A stretch of 64,000 bases of DNA from Alviniconcha marisindica. Lineage: Eukaryota; Mollusca; Gastropoda; Provannidae. Position 1 is the first letter of the stretch; every line of letters starts with the position of its first letter. Shown in pieces: positions 47,276-64,000 of this stretch. Location of the stretch: NCBI GenBank assembly GCA_018857735.1, contig JABMCL010000261.1, positions 67,501 through 131,500 of the forward strand. Direction: 5' to 3'. The position numbers were made by a program, and so were the translations under genes. The notes below the pieces were generated by a model that saw only the letters and a program-made list of their open reading frames with translations, made no database searches and was not told the origin of the DNA.

Positions 47276-49700
47276 CTGAACTTCCACTCCTCTTCAGTTA
47301 TGCTTGACTGAATGCCATAATATTTTTGTGTTGGTTGAAGTCACATTGGGTGAAGGGATTTCAAATCTCTTTCACTCTGAGAGACTTCTCCTGATCTGTC
47401 CTTTACTTTTTGATTTGCTGGACAATGTTCTGTTTTGCATGCTGATATCCTTCCTTGAGTTTCATAACTCAGTCATACTAGTTTGAATAATCTTGACCTG
47501 TTTTCAAGGTCACAGCAATGTCTGAAAGGTAGTTTTTTGTGTGTATGTAATTTAAAAAAAAAATCTTCTCCATTTTTTATGGTTGCTTCCCTTGAGACTG
47601 TTCTTTCACTTGTGTATTTGAGTGTGAGTCAGTTGAGCATTTGCTGTTCTTTTTAAGTTTTTGCGGGGGGGGGGGGGGGGGGTCAATTTGATTCTTGAGC
47701 CTTTTTCTTATGTTAAATCAATATCGTTAACACTTTGCATGCTTACACACTGAGTTTTGAAGGAGTGTGGTAGGAGAGCTTACTTGCAATATTTGATTGT
47801 GACAGCTTTGCTGTAAGGTGTTAGTGTTTTGATTTGTACCCCATGCTCTGCTTAGTTTCTGTTGAGAGAAGTTTTTGTTCTGTGCCGTTGTAATTTACAT
47901 TTGTTTCCCTGTGAATCCATTAGGATAAGTTCTGGTGAGATATTACGTGAGACTCCACAGTTTTACGCTGATTTCTGAAGGTGGATGTTGCGAGTCAGAC
48001 AGCATGCTGTTTGTAGCATGTTTGTCAGTTGGACAAATGTTTGAATGTCAGTGTAAAGGACAATACATTGGCACCTGAGACAGTATTCACCATAATCTGT
48101 ATTCCTGACCATCTTTAGTCATGGTCATCTGTTCACATGTTTGTTATGGTGATATGTCTGCTCCTCCTGTTTGAATTAGTTTGCAGTTGTGCATGGGGCC
48201 TTTGATGGTGTGTTATTATGGACTTGCGTCTGCCATCAGAGAAAGCCTTTCTGTCGGGTCTTTCTGTCCAGCAGTGCATTGGGTGGCCCAGTCGTTTGTC
48301 AGCCAAGTGCTAGTGTCTGTGTGCTTCACCTTTGTCAGCAGTGTTGCAGCAATGGAGCAACCTGTGTGCTCTTGCTTTCCACTGCCAATGAGTCGGAAAT
48401 GTGTGTAACCCCTTCATGGTCACCTGGTTTTACCTGCCTGCACAAGGCATGTGGGTAATGGTGACAACAGCTTCCCAAAACCCAGTCAGTTGAACCCATT
48501 TAACATGTGGCTGCCATTCCAATGGTCATTTGTTTTTGCAGTTACATGGACAAAAGCATTATGTTGCCACGGTTACATCGTGGGCTTTTTAACTGTGGAT
48601 ACAAGACCTAGCACTGCTATTCCACTGAGTGAAGAATGGGAGCAAGACCTGATGATGCTGCCCCACTGACAGAAGCCTGGAAAATACCTTAAGTGCATCT
48701 GTCCCATTGACTGAAGACAGAAAACAACCCCATGGTCCCACAGATAGAAGCAGCAGAATCCACTTCTGGTGGTGCAGACAATGACAGTTTTATGGACAGA
48801 AGTGATAGGCTTGTGTAGACATGTGCAAGTTGGCATGGGCAGGGTTAAAAACTTTTGAATGCCAGTGACGAAAGGCTTGACTAAGTTGATGTACATAAAA
48901 AGACTGAACAGTGTGCTGTTTGTTACTGGCTCACATCCTCTGGGCAGCATGATGACGTGCCAACACTGAAACATTCCATAGCGCTGCTAGACTGCTTCTT
49001 ATTCTTCTGTTGGGAGTAGCCACAGTCATCATTTGGATTAGTCATTAAAAGTAAACTGCACTGAAGAAGCATTGCAGATCCTATCAGTGTAAATGAAGAA
49101 AAAAAAATGCACAGCAGTTTTTCACATGATTTCACATCCTGTTTAATAAATAAAAAAATCAACGTTTGAGAGTTGTGAAAATATGACCGTGATGTTGCCA
49201 TTTTGTGCCCAGCTGCCTGGATCAGTGATGTCATAACAAGGCGGGAATATGTGACAAGTTTGATCAAACACGTCACGAGTCAACCTTTCTGCTCTTACTG
49301 GTAAAGAGTGACTCAACGTGGCTGTGCCCTGAGGAGCTCAGTCTTGAAGCCAAAAAAAGTACTTCTTTGTAATGACGCTTTTCTTCAGTGCACGAGTCAT
49401 CAGCCAGTGGCCTTTAGGGCGCAGTGCACGAGTCATCAGCCACTGGCCTTTAGGGCGCAGTGCACGAGTCATCAGCCAGTGGCCTTTAGGGCGCAGTGCA
49501 TGAGTCATCAGCCAGTGGCCTTTAGGGCGCAGTGCACGAGTCATCAGCCACTGGCCTTTAGGGCGCAGTGCACGAGTCATCAGCCACTGGCCTTTAGGGC
49601 GCAGTGCACGAGTCATCGGCCCCCTCACTCATGTAGCCTGGCTGGTTCAGCTAAGGTGTCGCACCTTGTAGAAATAAACATATTGATTGATCAGATTGTT
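47276..49700 (+). other. IBTK: Probable IBTK 3'UTR
   Basis: No coding pattern follows the TGA. Canonical AATAAA signals occur at 49145 and 49673; the second is followed within 25 bp by a T/GT-rich stretch and is a reasonable poly(A) site. Later AATAAA at about 51334 and 51416 would give a longer form. A 36-bp minisatellite (49386-49622) lies inside this UTR. The AATAAACATATTGATTGAT string may itself be a retroposon tail, so the true end is uncertain. Confidence 0.4.
49386..49622. repeat. 36-bp minisatellite, about 6.6 copies, probable IBTK 3'UTR
   Basis: CAGTGCACGAGTCATCAGCC and A(G/C)TGGCCTTTAGGGCG repeated. It opens a frame on both strands only because 36 is a multiple of three. Confidence 0.96.
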
Positions 49701-52700
49701 CACTTTTTTTGAGGAGAAGTGTTACTGGCAGCAAATGAGCAAACAGGGTGCTAACCACGGTAACCTATCCACAAGTGCACTGCATATTTAAGTGGAAGTG
49801 GCGCTGTTTTACTTTGAGTGATGTTTCATTTGTTTCGACATGTTAGAAATAACTTTCAACTGTTGGTGCACGTAAGATTTCACTTGTCACTTTTTCTTTT
49901 GCGGTTACAGTTCCTCATAGCCAGTGGAATCCAGTTGTTAAATTGTTGTAACGTCAACTTTGCCTTGTTGAGGTCTTGTTTTCATGAGGATGCTGGAGTT
50001 GCAGAAAGTATAAACAAATTTATGTATGTTAAACTCTCTAGTTTTACTTTGCATTACACTGAGCTTCATTGGTGTTTTACATTACACTGAGTAGCATTGG
50101 TAATGACACCGCATGAGCAACGTTGTGCACTACACTGAGCTACATTGTTGTTTTGCATTACGCTGAGCAACTTTGTTGGATGGATGAGTGAAAAGAGCCC
50201 CATGCTTATGCTCAGGTTTTTCCCGTTGTTCATTAATGGCTGATTCTTTCATTGCAGTTTTGCATTGTACTTCTGCAGAGTGTTTATGTTGACTGTGCGA
50301 ACTATTATTACCTGTTAGTTGCGAACCATTATTACCTGTTAGTTGAAACGATTCCATACTTTGTTCAGTCGCAAGATTCATTAGTGTTGTTTTGCATGTG
50401 AAGACTTGCACACTGTGTGATGTGGCTAGTTGTTTTGCATGTGAAGACTTGCACATCATGTGATGTGACTAGTTTGATATTAATTGTTGCCATCATTTAT
50501 TATGCTGGTAATCATGTCTTTAGATTCCTGGTAGTGACGACATGACATGCCCTTGTTTAGAATCTTACTCGAGTACATGTACACAAGTGTGCTTGACCAG
50601 TGTGCTGTTGACTGCCATAGCAAACTGGGATTGCATCATGCACACACCTCTTGCAGTGATGACCAAGTGAAATGGCTTAAATGTTCTCACAGGAGGACCT
50701 GAGTGCATGCCCAGAACCTTGTGAATTTGTGTGTGCAGTCATTTGTCTGCTTGTAAATGCGGAGGTACAGAAGTCCCTGTTGTTTATACAGCTACAATCC
50801 AGCTTCAGAGCAGACAAAAGGTTGTGAGAAGACCTGAAAGGGTGGTGTAGCCATAAATAATTTAGTGATGCACACTGTAATGATCTGGACCTTTGGCTGC
50901 TTTCAGTGTTATTGTTGTCATGGTTGAAAAGGTAACCAAACCTGTTTTATTTACTCCCTAGTCTTGTCTTCGTATGCTCCTCACTATTCTTGTGTCCCCC
51001 ACCATATCATGGAACTACTTAATATACCCCCCCCCCCCCACCCCCCACTTTTGTGTTCCCCTCCCCCTATCCATCTTCTTGAACTCTTATGCAACTTTTT
51101 TAAATGTTACTTGACAAAGCTGGGTACAGTCAGAAACTTTGCATTGTTTTCTTCCTTCTTGGACTGCTGCCTTTCACGTTCAGTCAGTGGTTCACCTTCT
51201 TCCCATGTTTCACAATATGATGAGTTGCACGTCTGGTCTGCCCTGCACAGTACTCCAGTACTGTGTTGCACATCTGTGATAAGCCGGTCTCCCTTTGTCA
51301 GTCAAGCATTTCAGACTTTCATGGACAACATGTAAATAAACCTGGTAACGAATCTTCTGCGTACAACTGTCTCTGTGAAAGATTTTGTCTTCCCAGTACA
51401 CGTTTTCTTGCCCTAAATAAAAGCTTAAAATCAAGGATTTTGTTTTATAAGGTGCTTCATTGAGTTTTTTGGGGTGTTTTTTTCAGTCAAATTTTGTCAG
51501 CAGCATTTAGGACTCTGGCTGTCCAAAACAGTGCCAAGTTACCTAGCTGCTGCAGGTGCCACCTGTTTGATGTCAGGCACACAGGTTGTGTGCTCACACA
51601 AGGAACAGGATCAAAGAGGCAGGCAGCCTTTAGGCCAGCTGTGGCACTACATGTTTCTTTTTTTTCCCTTCTCTACAAGTCCCACTAGTTGGCAATGAAA
51701 ACGGGGTTCTGAATTGAAAATATAATTAAAAGGGCATTTCAAGACAAAATCCTTGATTTGCAGTTCTTATTTTGATCCCTTCTACATGTATGTAAAAGGT
51801 TGGCCTTCGTGGGCAAGCTGCGCCTCGAGAAGGCTTGCTCCTTTAAAGGTCCAATTTGTTGGATCTGTAAATACCTGTAGGTTTGCAGCATTCTGTAAAT
51901 AATTTTAGTTTTGCAGCATTATGTGTAAATGAGAGAATTGCAGCATTGCATGTTGGTCCTTTTGAAGTCCTTGTACAGTCTGATCATTTTGCAGCTCTAT
52001 TGTTGAGGTTGTATAAAATGCTGAATTTGCCAACATCTTTTGGTAGCATATTTATTGAGAGACTCTAGGGTGCTTGTGTTTAGGTTGTGCTGAATATTTT
52101 AGCTTTTAATTGTATTGAAAGATGAATCTGTCAAGATGCTCATATATTATTAGGTTGTATGGGGTATTATACTGCCAGTTACATTTTCTTTTGCAGAGAC
52201 ATGTTCTTTTGCATAGAATGTTTTGCAATGACTAAAGATGAAGACTGGGAGGGAGAGAGAGGGAGAAAAAAGGTTATTCTGTATGGCATTGAACAAATGT
52301 AAATTTCAAGTAAATTTACATGTAGCACATACATTTCTTGTGTGCACCAACTTCATGGGGTGTATGGAACCACAGACTGTACCGTTTTTGTCTCAACATC
52401 TCAGAGAACTTGTGAAACTTCTGTTTTTGTCTCAACATTGACATAAAACATAAAACCAGCCAGATGCTTGGTACTAGAGTTTGTGACATATATTTTTTAT
52501 TGTTTATATGTAGGGCATGCAGGCAGCCTCTGCACTACTTGTTACATTGTATAACCACAGGGGCATGTAACATGGTCAGTGTAAAGTTTGTTCTAAAATA
52601 CTAGTAGCATAGCCTTTATGGCACACTACCAAATGCTGAGCGTGAAGGATTTAAGTGGTTTGTTTTGATTATTTCTGTACTGGCCTATTTAATTGTTTTA

Positions 52701-53223
52701 TAATACAGGAAATTGATAAAGCAGCTGCCCTGTGACTTAAAGTCCTTTGTCTCACGACTTTATGTAGACAAGAGTTAGGCTGACTTCTCCTCCAGACAGG
52801 TTACTCACACTGGGGATGGGGGAGTCATTTTATTGACCCTCATCATATTGTTTAGGCTGAAACAAAATGTTTCACATTCTTAAGCTGGGACTTCTGCTTT
52901 CAGCCATGGGAATCTTCATGATGTGACAAACCCTATGTTATTCTGAAGTTGGGGTACAGTTGCAAGACCCGCAACATAGCACTTGTATGCGTGACGTACG
53001 TGAGTAAGGGTGAGGAAACAGTTGCACAGGATATCTTCTCACTCCTTGATGGGTCAACCTCAGATGTTTAACTGAGGAACACTTCGCAAACACCATGTGT
53101 TTAGCTTGTACAGAACTAAGATGCGTTATGAAGTGTATATCATTTGTGTGGAGGGTTAGTTGAAACCAAAGTCGTGACATGACGTATGTTGGTCATGCAT
53201 AAACATTTAAAAAATGCTTCTGG

Positions 53224-53267
<44 letters not shown>

Positions 53268-54984
53268 CAAAAGATGAAATAAATAAACCATTACCACTCA
53301 TGTAGACACACATGGATACAACCACCTATTCATCCTCGGAGATGATTTAACTACTTAGCAGGTCACCAAGTACAGCACCCATCCTGCTGCCACTACACCA
53401 GGATTTCTTTTCTGAATTTGGATATCACAACCCAACTCAGTTGGCTGGTTTTCTGGCTGCTGGCATGCCCACTTGCAGACCTGCAAATTCTGCGGAATGC
53501 ACTCCCAAGCTTTTTGACTGAGACACTTGCTGCCCGCAAACTAAGAAGCCAAATTCACACACTGACAATGTAGTCTTACTCCATAATATACACCATATTT
53601 ATTAGCGCTCTCACAATCATGACCCTAAGCATAGGTAAAACTTACACTATATCAGTACATGTACCAGTCAATACATACCTGTCCACCGGACAATTCAACA
53701 CAAACTGCCTGTAGCAGCAATCACATATTCAAGGCAAAAGAGACGATGGCTGAGATTAGCCCAAATATAAAGCTGTGTAGTAACTGGTACATATATTCAC
53801 ATTAATTTCTTTTTCTTTTTACATTCCCTTTACAAACAGTTCTTGTGCTAAAAAAAGGGAATGCAAACTTCTGTTTATATTCTCCAACCCTGCAGAGTTT
53901 TGAATCGGCAAACTAGAATCCTGATTGGCCAGTCCTGTCTCATTTTTTATGCCAATGACTGCCAGGTCAGCAGATGACCTTTTGTATTCAGTTTTGAACT
54001 GAAGATCTGGGCTCCTTTTGTTGGGAAATTTATGACATGTACTTGATGTGTGTCAAGGTCCCCTGCAATTCTTTGGATCTCCTCTACAAAAAGATACTGG
54101 TTAAACAGATTATTACAGTCACATTGCCAATGGGATATGTAAGGAGATTCCTATCCATTCACCAGATGACATTCAGTCTTGCTTCATCATATCACCAAGC
54201 TATCTCAGCAGCAGAGGTTGGAGTATATCCATATAACGAAGCTTTTTGCGTACAGTACATGCCCTTGGATACACTTTGAAATTGAATGTGCAATTAAGAC
54301 ACTGGCATCTCAAAACAGACAATGGCTAATGAACCTCAACGTAAGGCTGACAACAAAAAGACAACAAATGGTGAAACTCTGGCATCCATTATACAAAGAC
54401 AATCATATTATTCAAGTTGAAAGAATTATATTCTTGTGCTAAGTTTGGAAGATCTCCCTTGGCTAACCAGACATAGCCTAAAAAAGACCAATGTCTTTGA
54501 ATCAGCAGAAAGATAACAAAAAGTGGCATCTAGATATGATCTTGTTATGAGTTATGCATCTAACAAACTACAAGCCTGATGCAGACTGGATAAAAACATT
54601 TAACAACACGTAGGCAGTTACAGTGCTGACTTTCAGAGGCTTCAAATTCACCCAAACCTGTACACATACAAATGCATACAGATTTAATAACTTGCTCACA
54701 CTCACAAATCTTGCTCGCATAATGTTCAAGATTACACAAAGCTCCAAAACATTGCCATCTAAAAAAAAAGTTTTTTACTTAGATTTTAATTCAATGTATC
54801 TAAAAGCAGTTATAATTGGATGACATTCACTTATACAACAATTATGCCACAAAACGTTCATACAGACTGAATAGGAAAGTTTTTTGAAAACAACAACACA
54901 TTCACAAAAATGAGATCAGAAAAACAACAACAACAAAACATCAAAAAACAGCTTCCAATACTACCCTTCTCCCACCACCCTAAT

Positions 54985-55205
54985 ACTGAGATTAGGTCAA
55001 ACCTAGGTTGCCAAATCAAGCAAACCCAGTCAAATCAGATTAGGTCAAACCTAGGTTGCCAAATCAGATTAGGTCCAACCTAGGTTGCCAAATCAGCACC
55101 CAATAAATACTGAGATTAGGTCCAACCTAGGTTGCCAAATCAGCACCCAATAAATACTGAGATTAGGTCCAACCTAGGTTGCCAAATCAGCACCCAATAA
55201 CACCT
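54985..55205. repeat. Minisatellite, about 5 copies (46-bp main unit)
   Basis: GATTAGGTCCAACCTAGGTT and GCCAAATCAGCACCCAATAA(ATACTGA) recur. ACCTAGGT within each unit is palindromic. Confidence 0.93.
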
Positions 55206-57477
55206 CAGCAAACGTCCCTCATGTACATAATAAGCACGTCAGTGGACACCAGCAACTAGTACTGTAACTGGTGTTTCATAACCAGGGAAAGTCTCTAAAT
55301 CAATCTAAAAATAGAACAGGCTTGGTCAAAGCCATCACAAGCTGTGGACAGCTGAAAGAGCTTGTTCAGAAAGAGCTTGTCCAGTGTCAAAAATATCTCT
55401 AAAACACTGCAGTTTCTGCCACAACTTCTGCCCAAGTTCCACATGGCTGGAAAACCACTAACCAACAATACAGAGTAACAGTTTCCCACGCAAGTCCCAA
55501 ACAAAACAATATTATCAATCACTCTATGAGAGTGACTTCTGCACACAGTACTCCAAATCATTTGTCAAACATTGGGTGCCTTGGTTGGATCAGCCTTGGG
55601 AATATATATATATATATTTTTTTACAATTCATTTTGCTGCTGCTGGTTTCTCGCATGGGAAATTAATGTCATGTCCCACAGAAATGCCAACTGCAGCAGT
55701 ATGTGTTGCCCACTCTACTGAACAATTCCTGCAGTTACTGGAATTTGGTGAGGGCTGCATTTTTCAAAGTGTGTGTATGTGTGTGTGTGTGTGTGTGTTG
55801 GGGCAAACCACTTTGGTCTCCTGTTGTGTATGAATGTATACTATGAAGTAGAAGCCCAGGGCTGTAATACTCTTTCTGTATCTCAGCTGTTCTATGTTGC
55901 TGTGTAAAACGGTTAGTGTGAACATTTATGAATGAATGATCTCAACATCATGCCTCATTCTATGTGCCACTACATTGCCATTTGGCACAAAAGTCCAATT
56001 GTACTACACTATATTATACTGCACTTGAATGTCAACTCAGATAACAGCAAAATAGTTCAACCATAAAGGTAACACTGGCATCTGTAGAAATTGTATATTT
56101 TTTTTTTATTTTTTTTAAAGGACCCATAAAATAAAAACAACAACAGTCATTAATGCTAAGTCAAAGCACATTCAGCTTGAGTCTGTTAGTAACAAGCAGG
56201 TCTTATGACCTTCACTGTTAGTGTTACAGCAGCATAAATACAAAGGTACAGTATCAGACCATACAGAACAAAGCACATGCATTTGGTGATTTGCATGCAT
56301 CGGACTGAAAAGCCAGGTGCAATACTGACACGGGTTCAACTTCCCACTGCAGCACAAGATTTTTCTCCCAGTCAACTTCCAGTGCAGACTGTCTCATGGT
56401 GTTCGCACAGCCCCTGTGTGCAATCACATGCATCAACATCTGTGTGCATGTAAAATTCCCAAACACTGGCAGCCCTACCATTGTTTTGACATATGAAAAT
56501 ACTTCACAGACTGGCAGGAACAGGTAGCACTGCTCTTGTGGCTGCAGTAGCCTTACCAAGGCAAGTTGACCCGATTCTCCCACAAGGCATTAATGAGGTA
56601 TTAAAAACAAAAAAACTGTTGACCCCTGTGACCACTGCAGGCTATGCAGTGCTCTCAGCCTCAGGCCTTTTAGCCTGCAGCCCTATTTGCAGTGTGCGCC
56701 ACATAATCATTCATAGCTTTAAGTACTTGCAGTACAACTCCCAAACATGACAGACATTTGTCTAACAGGTAAAGACTGATTGCACCGGCTCTATTCAAAT
56801 GTTTTTATTCTAGCTGAAATACAACAATAACACCACCAAGAAAATGCAGCTTGAAGTGGCCTCTGATGAAAAATCATGATCAATGATAATAGTTGTGACA
56901 CAATCAGTTGACTGATTTCACCACAGAACACTTGTGGTGATGTTTTTCTCTCTCCATTTATCACCTTAGATCTTCAATATCTCTACCAAAATCGCTATCC
57001 TCAAAAACAAAAATCTCATCCAAAATTTGCATTGCCATCAAACATTTTCCCTTTCTCATATTAATAAAAAGAAATGCACCCAAAAAACAACAACAGAAAT
57101 TTGCAACTTTTTGGCACAACCTTCACACATGCAATGGTATAAGAAATGCTAATGAAGCAGTGCCCCTTTGCCTACAAATATGCCTACCTTTGGAGTGGCA
57201 AACGGCTCGTTTTGGACAAGGGAATCAGTGCCCCTACATTCTATGCATGCAGGCGCTGACAGCCATTCTAAGATGTGCACGGGTTCCACTGAATGGGGTA
57301 CATGAGTTAAGATTCAAAAGTTCCTTTCACTAATCATTTTGACACCGTGGCAGGCAGACAACATTTGGATTTGATGGAGACATTTCAAATTTGTCAGTCA
57401 TTGCAATGGAGAAGATGTGGTTTATACGAAATAACAGAACTGCTGATCCCATCATACACTGTGCACTGAGGTCAGCA

Positions 57478-57570
57478 ATCTCACCTCTGATTGATGTCAA
57501 TAACCTGACCTCTGACTGAGGTCAACAACCTGACCTCTGACTGAGGTCAACAACCTGACCTCTGACCGGT
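57478..57570. repeat. 25-bp array, about 4 copies
   Basis: TGACCTCTGACTGAGGTCAA with CAACC. The inner GACCTCTGACTGAGGTC is a near-perfect inverted repeat. Confidence 0.9.
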
Positions 57571-57987
57571 GGCAAGTAATGGACTGTAGCTCAAGCCAAC
57601 TCAGCTCTCTGATAGCATGCCAAGCTCTGTGACTAACTTTGTAGTCCAATATAAAAATTTCACTGCGATGATTGATGATTTTCCCCCATTCTAGAGTTTC
57701 CCTCATTATTCATAAGCCAGTATAACTAGTCTACAGCTTCATTTCATTCTCAGCCACAATGAGTTCCCTGTGATTCTTGGTCCTGTAACAGTACCGCAGT
57801 GTGGCAAAATCCATCCTCCATTTTATACACACAAGCCAAGGCAGACCTGTGGAATGCAGTTCTCACTTTCAGTGCAGAAGACTTGCATGTGTATAGGCAA
57901 TTTGACCAGGAAAACACCAACACAATATTGTCATTCACAGTTCAGTTAAGGTCACTTCCTCTACTGATGTTTTTTTCTTTCTTTCTT

Positions 57988-58007
57988 TTTATTGAAATTG
58001 CTTTATT
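57988..58007 (-). terminator. Candidate ATE1 poly(A) signals
   Basis: Two minus-strand AATAAA hexamers (58007-58002 and 57993-57988) lie about 340 nt after the ATE1 stop, just beyond a (CT)n tract that would sit in the 3'UTR. No transcript evidence is available, so a more distal signal (for example near 56805) is also possible. Confidence 0.4.
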
Positions 58008-58010
58008 TTG

Positions 58011-58122
<112 letters not shown>

Positions 58123-58344
58123 TGACAGAAAGAAAAGGTGGGGGATGGGGGGTGGGGGGAGGGTTATTAGCGTATCACCGCTGCATTGTATCAACATTAT
58201 CATTGGTATCACAACAGTAGAACTGCAAGTTCTAAAATATCACTGAGGATAGATGGAACAGTCTCTTTTCCTCGCGCTTGCGTCAGCACATACATTTAGG
58301 AGCCGAGCGAAAAACTCCACTTCAACACTCTCTAATGAGGTGCT

Positions 58345-64000
<5,656 letters not shown>

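Larger units (their letters stand above)
51440..57987. other. Intergenic region between convergent IBTK and ATE1
   Basis: AT/TG-rich with no recognised gene. Contains (GT)n at 53227-53266 and 55769-55800, a minisatellite at 54985-55205 and a 25-bp array at 57478-57570. A poly(C) patch (51026-51045) lies just left of it. Confidence 0.5.

Noticed and set aside
49308..49712. 134-codon open frame with CTSHQP repeats
   Set aside because: A 36-bp minisatellite keeps any stop-free frame open on both strands. It lies after the IBTK stop in the probable 3'UTR.

Overview
The window reads as animal nuclear DNA: many short exons with GT/AG borders, long repeat-rich introns, microsatellites of several hundred bases, tRNA-derived SINEs and decayed LINE and mariner copies. 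The two protein genes and the SRP RNA are clearly metazoan. The repeat style suggests a mollusc, probably a gastropod; this is an inference and no taxon-specific marker was identified.

Layout. (1) 1-20.0 kb: no protein gene recognised. It holds minisatellites (52-bp units at 146-402 and 1026-1290, a very regular 50-bp x 13 array at 8611-9250), large microsatellites, an exact 197-bp duplication (2937-3133 and 4279-4475), a tRNA-derived SINE family, a decayed mariner (about 12.6-13.0 kb), a frameshifted CR1/L2-like LINE (15.46-17.13 kb) and a second copy of its 3' end on the minus strand (19.64-19.83 kb). (2) 20.08-20.38 kb, minus strand: an SRP (7SL) RNA gene ending in a 15-T run. (3) 22.8-about 49.7 kb, plus strand: a complete IBTK orthologue. 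Twenty-five coding exons join in phase to 1387 codons (ankyrin, RCC1, two BTB domains, conserved C-terminal tail). (4) 58.0-64.0 kb, minus strand, convergent with IBTK: the 3' part of ATE1 (arginyl-tRNA-protein transferase), five exons giving the last 204 residues. The gene runs off the right edge.

The most unusual signal is where the tandem repeats sit. At about eleven exon borders of IBTK and ATE1 the repeat unit is not purely intronic: it contains the splice site plus the adjoining 20-70 nt of coding sequence. Arrays of diverged copies of an exon edge therefore lie in the intron, each carrying its own acceptor or donor. The most extreme case is an ATE1 intron with exon-end/donor copies at its 5' end and about 27 copies of a 34-bp acceptor/exon-start unit at its 3' end. 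Most unit lengths are not multiples of three. The one repeat lying wholly inside coding sequence (30 bp, IBTK exon 21) is a multiple of three.

The flanking 1-20 kb keeps many CpGs, while the IBTK/ATE1 region looks CpG-poor and TG/CA-rich, as expected for germline gene-body methylation. A CpG-rich 1-kb island with inverted CAGGGGTCA ends (61448-62466) in an ATE1 intron looks like a DNA transposon. The annotated genes have no evident functional link to one another.
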